Shown in pieces: positions 1 through 5,746 of a stretch of DNA of 33,972 bases (position 1 is its first letter; each line of letters begins with the position of its first letter). The DNA is from Bifidobacterium hapali (GTDB lineage Bacteria; Actinomycetota; Actinomycetes; Actinomycetales; Bifidobacteriaceae). The stretch lies in contig NZ_MWWY01000038.1 in NCBI RefSeq assembly GCF_002259755.1, positions 1 through 33,972 on the forward strand. Direction: 5' to 3'. The translations under genes were made by a program, and so were the position numbers. The notes below the pieces were generated by a model. That model searched no databases. It saw nothing but the letters and a program-made list of their open reading frames with translations, and was not told the DNA's origin.

Positions 1-1
1 T

Positions 2-565
2 GGATTCATTACCGGTATGCTCGCGCGTGGGTTGAAGGGCGTGCGATTGGTAACGGGTGACCGGTGCGCGGGACTCGTGGCCGCCGTGAACGAACTGTTG
101 CCGGAGGCGCGTTATCAGCGGTGCATGGTGCATTTCGAACGCAATATCCTCGCCAAGGTCAACCCCAGAAACCGGGAGTGGGCTGCGGACGCGCTTAAGG
201 CCGTGTTTGCTATGGAATCACGCGACAAGGCGTTGGAGAAGGCGGAATCCGTCGCCAAGGAACTGGAGACAAGGAAGCTCAGAGAGGCTGCCAAATGCCT
301 GCGCGAAGGCATTAGCGAGACGACGACCTACCTGCTCGACGACTATCCGAGGGAACATCGCCGGCGCATCCGTACGAACAACATGATCGAACGATTGAAC
401 CGCGAGATCAGGCGACGCACGCGCGTGGTCGGCTCGTTTCCGGACGGGCGGAGCGCGTTGATGCTCGTCTGCGCGCGCGTCCGCTACGTGACCTCGAACG
501 AGTGGTCGACGCGCCGTTACCTCGACATGTCCCGGCTCGGTGAGAGCGTACCAGTAGCGAACTGA
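2..565 (+). CDS. IS256-family (mutator) transposase, C-terminal part
   Basis: This is the 3' part of a transposase that cuts and pastes its own insertion sequence; the 5' part lies outside the window, so the frame is open from base 2. About 187 residues are visible. An Asp sits in the VTGDRCAGL stretch, where this family has VTSDAHxGL. The C-terminal block NNMIERLNREIRRRTRVVG matches the family's hallmark catalytic-Glu helix (known of the family: xxALERLNREIKRRTRVVGIFP). It ends with TGA at 563-565. The terminal inverted repeat probably ends at about 620. I am sure of the family; whether the whole element is intact cannot be judged from here. Confidence 0.93.
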   Translation, partial: GFITGMLARGLKGVRLVTGDRCAGLVAAVNELLPEARYQRCMVHFERNILAKVNPRNREWAADALKAVFAMESRDKALEKAESVAKELETRKLREAAKCLREGISETTTYLLDDYPREHRRRIRTNNMIERLNREIRRRTRVVGSFPDGRSALMLVCARVRYVTSNEWSTRRYLDMSRLGESVPVAN

Positions 566-620
566 TCATCGTCGCAGAGCCGGGCGAAGACCAAAGTGCG
601 CAAGAATCCGGGCACTACCC
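566..620 (+). mobile_element. Probable right end of the IS256-family element
   Basis: These are the 55 bases between the transposase stop and the repeat array. The stretch 610-620 (GGGCACTACCC) looks like an IS terminus: read inward from the outer end it begins GGGTAGTGCCCGG. The boundary is inferred, because the left end is outside the window and no target duplication can be compared. Confidence 0.45.
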
Positions 621-623
621 ATA

Positions 624-694
624 AAAACATGTCATATCTATAGAAAACATGTCAAAAGCTTAAAAACATGTCAAATTTATCGTAAAACATGTCA
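624..694 (+). repeat. Four direct repeats AAAACATGTCA with a 19-21 bp period
   Basis: The 11-base unit AAAACATGTCA occurs at 624-634, 644-654, 663-673 and 684-694, with spacings of 20, 19 and 21 bases, so copies lie on roughly the same helical face. Each contains the palindrome ACATGT. The intervening bases are AT-rich and unrelated. The array directly abuts the IS256 end. It may be an operator array, or what remains of a repeat cluster interrupted by the IS. No inverted copies are visible. Confidence 0.85.
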
Positions 695-720
695 AAAAAA
701 TAAGTCACATCGCCAAATAC

Positions 721-984
721 TTGCACAGTCAACAATCGTTGACAGTATTACGGCTGCTCGCACTCCTGCCGGATGCCGCCGAGCAGCCATCGTACATTGC
801 ATTCCTCGCGGTAGGCAGTGCGATCGGCTTGATTATCCTGTGGAGTCGCCGCATTGAAATCTGTGACTATATCGCAACAAATCGGTCCCCACGCGGCAGC
901 TACGTCGGATGGACGTCACTACGATTCCTGCTGATGTTCCTGTTCCTCATCATGGCTACCGCATCCAGCTTCTCGCTGATGTAA
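721..984 (+). pseudogene. Membrane-protein remnant, probably a C-terminal fragment
   Basis: This is an open frame of up to 87 codons ending with TAA at 982-984. The only early start is TTG at 721, with no convincing ribosome binding site, and the frame stays open back to 664 through the repeat array. The translation has two hydrophobic segments, about residues 24-41 (YIAFLAVGSAIGLIIL) and 67-85 (LRFLLMFLFLIMA), separated by a polar loop. That fits the tail of an integral membrane protein whose front was lost when the IS256 element arrived. I do not recognise the family. It could instead be a small intact membrane protein. Confidence 0.4.
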
Positions 985-996
985 CCAGCACATACT

Positions 997-1151
997 CTCC
1001 CATGATGCGGTAAACCTCTCATGGTGCGGTAAATTAGACATGGTGCGGTAAATTAGACATGGTGCGGTGAAGCAGAATGGCTATATTCCAACGATTACGC
1101 GAATCATGCCTCTGCTGGATTACCGCATCATGGGAGATTTACCACACCATG
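997..1151. repeat. Private palindromic repeat cluster: four forward and two inverted CATGRTGCGGTAAA units
   Basis: Forward units begin at 1001, 1020, 1039 and 1058, exactly 19 bases apart. Inverted units end at 1132 and 1151, also 19 bases apart. CTCCCATGATGCGGTAA (997-1013) is a perfect 17-base inverted match to 1120-1136. The cluster fills the gap between the membrane-protein remnant (+) and the arabinofuranosidase (-), which converge on it. It could act as a bidirectional transcription barrier or a protein-binding array; no U-run follows the stems. Confidence 0.85.
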
Positions 1152-1156
1152 GAATG

Positions 1157-3373
1157 TTATTTGAGCCGCACTAGTGTGATACTGGATGCTGGGAGTGTCA
1201 ACGCAACACGAACCGGACTGGATGTATCCGGCGGTAGCAGAGAATCGCGCACCGTCTGTGTCACACATTCATGTCCCTCACCAACATAATCGAGTGTATT
1301 ACGCGCATACGGATCAGCGGTCAACGTTTCAATATGTAAGTGGCGCAACGCATCCCTTGACACGCGAACCGGAATCGTAATGTGCAACGTTACCCCAATA
1401 CGAGATTCACCTGTATTCACCAGTTTGATAAACCGTCGCGCACCCTTACCATCCGAGCCATTCGAGCCATCCGAACCGGTAGCCGATGCAAATAAGCATC
1501 CGCCCTCATCATCATCCACTACACACGCATAAGCAAACGAACCATAATTGGTTGAAAACAGACGTTCTGCTTCATAATTCACGCTCGGTTGTACATGTGC
1601 CGGGTTGAATTCGATCAGATTCTGTTCCCAACCGTGGGCAGTAACGTGAGACAACAGTGGCGCATACGAGGTCATCATAACGACGTCGCTATTGCGTTCG
1701 CAGCCGGTAAGAAACGCGGCTTCGGCGAGCGCCGACCGCCATTGACTGGCGTGATCGTAGTCCTGCGGCTGGGCGGCAAAATAGCCGTTAGCCGAATATT
1801 CGCCGAAGTATACGCCAGTGCCATCACGCCGGTAGTCATCAAATCGATTGGCCTGCGAGATAAACCATTGTGGGGAATGGTAGGCGTGCTCGTCCACGAG
1901 GATAACCGGCTCATGATCGAGTCCAAACAGGGAATCAGTATCCGCGTGTCTCCCTCGCGGAGCGGCTTCAACGCCCGGCACTTCGCCAGCTGCAACCGCA
2001 TGCGCATGATTCCACGCGCGACGCATTGGCAGTTTGAAGGGGAATAAACCGGCACTCATCACGCACAGCATATGCGGATCTTTAGCGTGAATCGCACGGC
2101 AAATCTCATCGAATTTGTCAACATAATCAGCACCGAAATTCTCGTTACCGACGCCGATCATGTCCAATCCGAACGGCTCAGGATGACCCATGTCGCGGCG
2201 CACGGCCGCCCACGAATTCGTCTCGGGGTCGCCGTTCGCAAAGTCGATGAGATCGAGATAATCCTGTACGACGACGTTGCGGAACCAGTCAGAGCCAGTG
2301 TCAACATGCTTGGGATCGCGATACGGCGACTGGCACGTGATACCAGCGAACAGCGTCGGCAGGGGTTTGGCGCCAAGATCCTCGCATAGACAGAAGTACT
2401 CGTAGAAGCCGATCTGGTAGCTTTGCGAATACATGCCACCATCGGGCGTTTTGAACGCCCACATGTTGACCTGTTGCCGGCGGGCGGGCAGCGCGCCGAC
2501 CGTGTCCTTCCACCGGTATTCGTTGCCGGGTGTCACGCCTTCGACGATGCAACCGCCCGGAAAGCGTACGAAAGCCGGCTTCAGTGCAGCGATCGACTCG
2601 ACTAAGTCTCGTCGCATCCTGCCATACTGCCATTTCGGGTCGCCCGCACCCCACGAGTCCGCGTCCATGAGCGACACACAGTCGAGATCGAACGCTGCAC
2701 CAGGCTCGCCGATCACATCGACGTGCAGCGCGCCGTATTCGTTCGCGAGTCCGGTCAGCACATACTTGACCCGCACCCAGCCGTCGCGCATCGGCTCACC
2801 GGCGAACCGGTCAACGTCGAAGCGCACGTCGTCGGTGATTGGTTGATCGTCGCCACCGATGACCGTGACGCGCAGCGAGACCGTACCATTGACCGGACGC
2901 ACGTATGCTGTGAAATCGTATGTATGATCGCGCACGATGGACATAGCGTACAGGCCGGCGCGTTGCAGGTCACCGCAGTATCCATAGTTCTCGATGGACG
3001 GATAGGTCGCATTTTCGCTGATGCGCGGCCCACCGATTGTGATGCGCGCGTAGCGACTGTTGCGATGAATCGGCGGCGCCGGGCAGTCGGTCATCACACG
3101 CTGACCGTGTTCGCCGCGTATTTCAGTACCGCAACTGTCCACGGTTAGCCCGTCGAAGCGCCAGCCACGCAATGGATCGGCTTCAGTGCGCCAACGATCA
3201 GCGCCCTTGAGCCGCAACGACTCGTGATGTACATACACGCCGTCGAAACTGTAATTGTCCACCATGTTTGCGTTCAATCCACCGTCCGCACCGTGGTTGA
3301 TATCTTCAAAAAAGACGCCGTAGAGTCGCTCACTGGCCGGATGCGTCGACGCGCCCACCGTTATCGTCACCAT
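1157..3373 (-). CDS. GH51 alpha-L-arabinofuranosidase
   Basis: This retaining glycosidase removes terminal arabinofuranose from arabinan, arabinoxylan or arabino-oligosaccharides. There is no signal peptide, so it probably acts in the cytoplasm on imported oligosaccharides. The N-terminus carries the GH51 signature LYGVFFEDINHGADGGL (residues 17-33). Residues about 80-235 look like a carbohydrate-binding (CBM4/9-like) beta domain, followed by the TIM barrel and a C-terminal beta domain. Predicted acid/base is Glu411 in GVGNENFG and nucleophile Glu525 in VYFGEYSANG. At 738 residues it is one of the longer GH51 forms. It is divergent from the broken RpiR regulator, which may have controlled it. 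A downstream repeat cluster begins 6 bases beyond its stop. Confidence 0.93.
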   Translation of the reverse strand: MVTITVGASTHPASERLYGVFFEDINHGADGGLNANMVDNYSFDGVYVHHESLRLKGADRWRTEADPLRGWRFDGLTVDSCGTEIRGEHGQRVMTDCPAPPIHRNSRYARITIGGPRISENATYPSIENYGYCGDLQRAGLYAMSIVRDHTYDFTAYVRPVNGTVSLRVTVIGGDDQPITDDVRFDVDRFAGEPMRDGWVRVKYVLTGLANEYGALHVDVIGEPGAAFDLDCVSLMDADSWGAGDPKWQYGRMRRDLVESIAALKPAFVRFPGGCIVEGVTPGNEYRWKDTVGALPARRQQVNMWAFKTPDGGMYSQSYQIGFYEYFCLCEDLGAKPLPTLFAGITCQSPYRDPKHVDTGSDWFRNVVVQDYLDLIDFANGDPETNSWAAVRRDMGHPEPFGLDMIGVGNENFGADYVDKFDEICRAIHAKDPHMLCVMSAGLFPFKLPMRRAWNHAHAVAAGEVPGVEAAPRGRHADTDSLFGLDHEPVILVDEHAYHSPQWFISQANRFDDYRRDGTGVYFGEYSANGYFAAQPQDYDHASQWRSALAEAAFLTGCERNSDVVMMTSYAPLLSHVTAHGWEQNLIEFNPAHVQPSVNYEAERLFSTNYGSFAYACVVDDDEGGCLFASATGSDGSNGSDGKGARRFIKLVNTGESRIGVTLHITIPVRVSRDALRHLHIETLTADPYARNTLDYVGEGHECVTQTVRDSLLPPDTSSPVRVALTLPASSITLVRLK

Positions 3374-3512
3374 GCGTTCTATTATCGCGCAACGTAGCGA
3401 TGCACAAAAGTGTTCAATTCGTGTTCACCACATAGTCAACTTGTGTGCGGTCTAGACACACTGTCATCGCATATGCTGAATTTCGGATAGTGAGCAAGGC
3501 TAAGGAGGCGGC
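3374..3512. promoter_or_regulatory. Divergent promoter region between GH51 gene and rpiR
   Basis: The 139-base gap holds both promoters. Visible elements are two direct GTGTTCA copies (3410-3416, 3421-3427), an inverted pair GTGTG/CACAC (3443-3447, 3457-3461) around TCTAGA, and the AAGGAGG ribosome binding site at 3502-3508. These are operator candidates for an RpiR-type regulator; I cannot assign -35/-10 boxes with confidence. Confidence 0.45.
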
Positions 3513-4380
3513 ATGCAGTCTTCGGTCGGCATTCGCGAGCGCATCGACCATGTGTACCCGTCGCTGCGACCGGCGGAACGTGCCGTCGCGCAGTATGTTC
3601 GTGACCATCTCGGCGAAGCGGCGGCGCTTACTGTCGGTCAGCTTGCTGATGCTGCCCGAGTCAGTCAGCCAACCGTGATCCGTTTTTCCCGCAAGCTCGG
3701 GTTCGGCGGATACCGTGAGTTGCGTTACGTGCTGCGCCATCCTGAAGCGGAACATCGGGTTACGTTCGACCCGCTCGAAGGGTTCGATCTCAACCCGTGG
3801 GACGATCTCGATTCAGTACCTGCCAAAGCTGTCAACAGTGCGAAGACGTTGCTGGACGACATGGCTAACTCGCTTGATCAAGCCGCGTTCCGTAAGGCTG
3901 TCTCACTGATCGCTGGTGCCTCCATGATCGATATTTACGGCGTGGAGAATTCGCTCGTGCCGGCCACCGACCTGTTCACCAAGCTCGGTTACCTCGGCCT
4001 CAAAACGAGGCTGAACATCGACGCCTACCTGCAGCAGATCGGTGCCGGCCACCTTAGTGCGGACGACACGGCGATTGCCTTCTCCTATTCCGGTTCTTCG
4101 TCAGACACTGTTAAAGCGTTGCGCTTGGCGAAGTCGCAGGGCGCGCACGGTGGCGATTACCAATTCGGCTGGCACACCGTTAGCTAATTGGGCTGACGTA
4201 TGCTTGTACGCTGGTCGCGGTGAGCACACGATTTACGGTAACGCGATTTTCTCGCGCGTTGCTCATACCGCGCTCGTTGACATGCTGTACATGGGTGTGA
4301 TTTTAAGCGATTACGGCCGATTCTCTACTGAACTTGACCGTTCGGGCAAGATTATCGCCGATCGAGTTTTCAACGGCTGA
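3513..4380 (+). pseudogene. RpiR/MurR-family transcriptional regulator, frameshifted
   Basis: RpiR regulators bind DNA with an N-terminal helix-turn-helix and sense sugar phosphates with a C-terminal SIS domain. The frame from ATG 3513 (AAGGAGG six bases upstream) encodes the HTH (about residues 1-80, with VSQPTVIRFSRKLGFGGYRELR) and most of the SIS domain (IAFSYSGSSSDTVKAL). At the GCGCGC run at 4141-4146 the protein leaves frame and stops at 4187. The SIS domain continues in the +1 frame (RTVAITNSAGTPLANWADVCLYAG...) to TGA at 4380. A single 2-base deletion in that run explains everything; the intact protein would be about 289 residues. It may be a real pseudogene or a sequencing error. Targets could be the divergent GH51 gene or the downstream 2-AEP cluster. 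Confidence 0.9.
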
Positions 4381-4402
4381 TTCGTATGCTCGTTGTGCCC
4401 CG

Positions 4403-4543
4403 TGATGTGGGCATACACTGTCTGTTTATTCGCTGATGTGGGTATGGACTGTTCACGAAACAACCAAAAACCGGCATTAGATGGACAGTCTATACCCACA
4501 TTCCGGGTTAATAGTCATCTCATAACCAGTCTATGCCCACACT
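4403..4543. repeat. Nested palindromic cluster of TGTGGGYATRGACTG units
   Basis: Two forward units (4403-4424 and 4434-4454) are followed by two inverted units (4483-4501 and 4526-4543). The outer pair share GGGCAT and the inner pair share GGGTAT, so the outer pair match each other at that position and so do the inner pair. The array would fold as a nested hairpin. It starts 23 bases after the rpiR stop codon. Confidence 0.8.
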
Positions 4544-4587
4544 TTATGTCCACATCCCATATCCGAGCATTTCCACCACATGAGGGT

Positions 4588-4673
4588 CTGTGTGAGTGGA
4601 CATAGGTAACTCGACCATAAGACTTGGCCGAGCGGCCCGGAGCGTGTCGAGTTACCTATGTCCACTCACACAG
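4588..4673. repeat. Conserved-core long palindrome, copy A
   Basis: Left arm 4588-4615 and right arm 4646-4673 are a perfect 28-base inverted repeat. They enclose a 30-base core (4616-4645) that begins CATAAGACT and contains the mini-hairpin GGCCGAGCGGCC. The arms end in TCGAC and GTCGA at the core boundary. The same core recurs at 8684-8713 (reverse) and 8830-8859 with different arms. It lies upstream of the 2-AEP transporter operon. As RNA it would be a very stable stem, but no U-run follows it. Confidence 0.92.
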
Positions 4674-4950
4674 GCCCACCCCGTTATGCGCCTTCTCACC
4701 AATAAAACTACGCAACTACGCAATTAGGACGTAGTTTCACTCATTATTTACCATACTGTCGGCAACCTTTCCCCTGAACTGGCACAAAGAGGCGCCATCA
4801 AGACCGACTATAGAAGTGCGGCATGAAGTTCGGTCGCAATCATTCACACGATAACTGAATACCGAACGGATGCCGGCAGCCAACAGCCCCGGCATGAAGA
4901 TAGGGACGGTACGTCAACAAGGCGAACCGTTGGAAGGCAAGTTGAGAAAT

Positions 4951-5745
4951 ATGCTCGAACTCAAGAACATCACCAAGTCATTCGGGGACACGCACGTCCT
5001 CAACGGCATCAGCCTGACGCTCGACAAGGGCCAGATCATGTCAATTCTCGGCCCGTCTGGCGGCGGCAAGACCACGCTGCTCAACATCATCCTCGGTATC
5101 ACCGATCCAACCAGCGGACAAATCATCTACGACGGCGAAGATCTGACACAAGTACCGATGGAAAAACGCGGCTTCAACATCGTGTTCCAAGACTACGCAC
5201 TGTTCCCGAACCTCACCGCATATCAGAACATCACTTACGGTCTGCGCAACAACCCGGGTATTTCCTCCGAGGCAGAAATCAAGGAACTCATCAGTCTGCT
5301 TGGTCTCGAAGAACACTTGAACAAGCGTATTGACGAACTGTCAGGCGGTCAGAAGCAGCGTGTGGCGCTCGCTCGTACGCTTGTCATGAAGCCGAAACTG
5401 CTGCTGCTCGACGAGCCGCTGTCCGCGCTCGACGGCGTGATCAAGGAGTCCATTAAAGCCAAGATCAAGCAGATCGTCGAACAGTACAAGCTCACCACGA
5501 TCATGGTCACGCACGATCCGGAAGAGGCTTGCACGATGAGCGACAAGGTCCTCATCATCAACCACGGTAAGATCGCCCAGTACGATACGCCAGAAAACAT
5601 CATTGAGCACCCGGCCTCCGACTTCGTGAAGAAGTTCATCCTCCACCAGCTTGAAGTCAAGCGTAACAATATCTACACACTGTTCAACGAAGGCGACGCG
5701 AAGGCTGCCGAAGCTAACCGCGAGCTCGCTGCGCAGGAGGCCTGA
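4951..5745 (+). CDS. ABC transporter ATPase, probably for 2-aminoethylphosphonate
   Basis: This is the energising subunit of an importer of the Fbp/PhnT type. From ATG 4951 it is 264 residues and starts MLELKNITKSFG, the usual start for the family. Upstream in-frame ATGs at 4870 and 4894 are less likely; a GGAAGG lies about 13 bases before 4951. Motifs: Walker A GPSGGGKTT (about residue 35), signature LSGGQKQR, Walker B LLLLDEPLSALD, and H-loop VTHD. Its stop (5743-5745) is one base before the permease ATG, so the two are translationally coupled. Substrate is inferred from the downstream phnW and phnX; the family also includes ferric-iron and thiamine importers. Confidence 0.9.
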   Translation: MLELKNITKSFGDTHVLNGISLTLDKGQIMSILGPSGGGKTTLLNIILGITDPTSGQIIYDGEDLTQVPMEKRGFNIVFQDYALFPNLTAYQNITYGLRNNPGISSEAEIKELISLLGLEEHLNKRIDELSGGQKQRVALARTLVMKPKLLLLDEPLSALDGVIKESIKAKIKQIVEQYKLTTIMVTHDPEEACTMSDKVLIINHGKIAQYDTPENIIEHPASDFVKKFILHQLEVKRNNIYTLFNEGDAKAAEANRELAAQEA

Positions 5746-5746
5746 C

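Larger units (their letters stand above)
4381..4950. other. 570-base gene-free stretch with two palindromic elements and the 2-AEP operon leader
   Basis: I see no convincing gene here. In order it holds the TGTGGGYATRGACTG cluster, the conserved-core hairpin at 4588-4673, an AAACTACG/CGTAGTTT inverted pair (4705-4712, 4730-4737), and a leader with GACCGA/TCGGTC at 4802-4807 and 4830-4835. A -10-like TATAGA lies at 4809-4814 inside the latter pair, so it may be the operon promoter with an overlapping operator; no good -35 box is visible. Confidence 0.6.

Noticed and set aside
624..694. CRISPR array
   Set aside because: Units are only 11 bases with about 9-base AT-rich gaps and no cas genes are present; too short for repeats and spacers.
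4588..4673. Degenerate tRNA-Ser because the core contains TTGGCCGAGCGGCC, like a D arm
   Set aside because: No acceptor, anticodon or T arm can be formed; the similarity is limited to the GGCCG/CGGCC mini-hairpin.
4870..4950. 27-residue longer N-terminus for the ABC ATPase
   Set aside because: The extra residues are not ABC-like and no ribosome binding site precedes 4870; the family start MLELKNITKSFG is at 4951.
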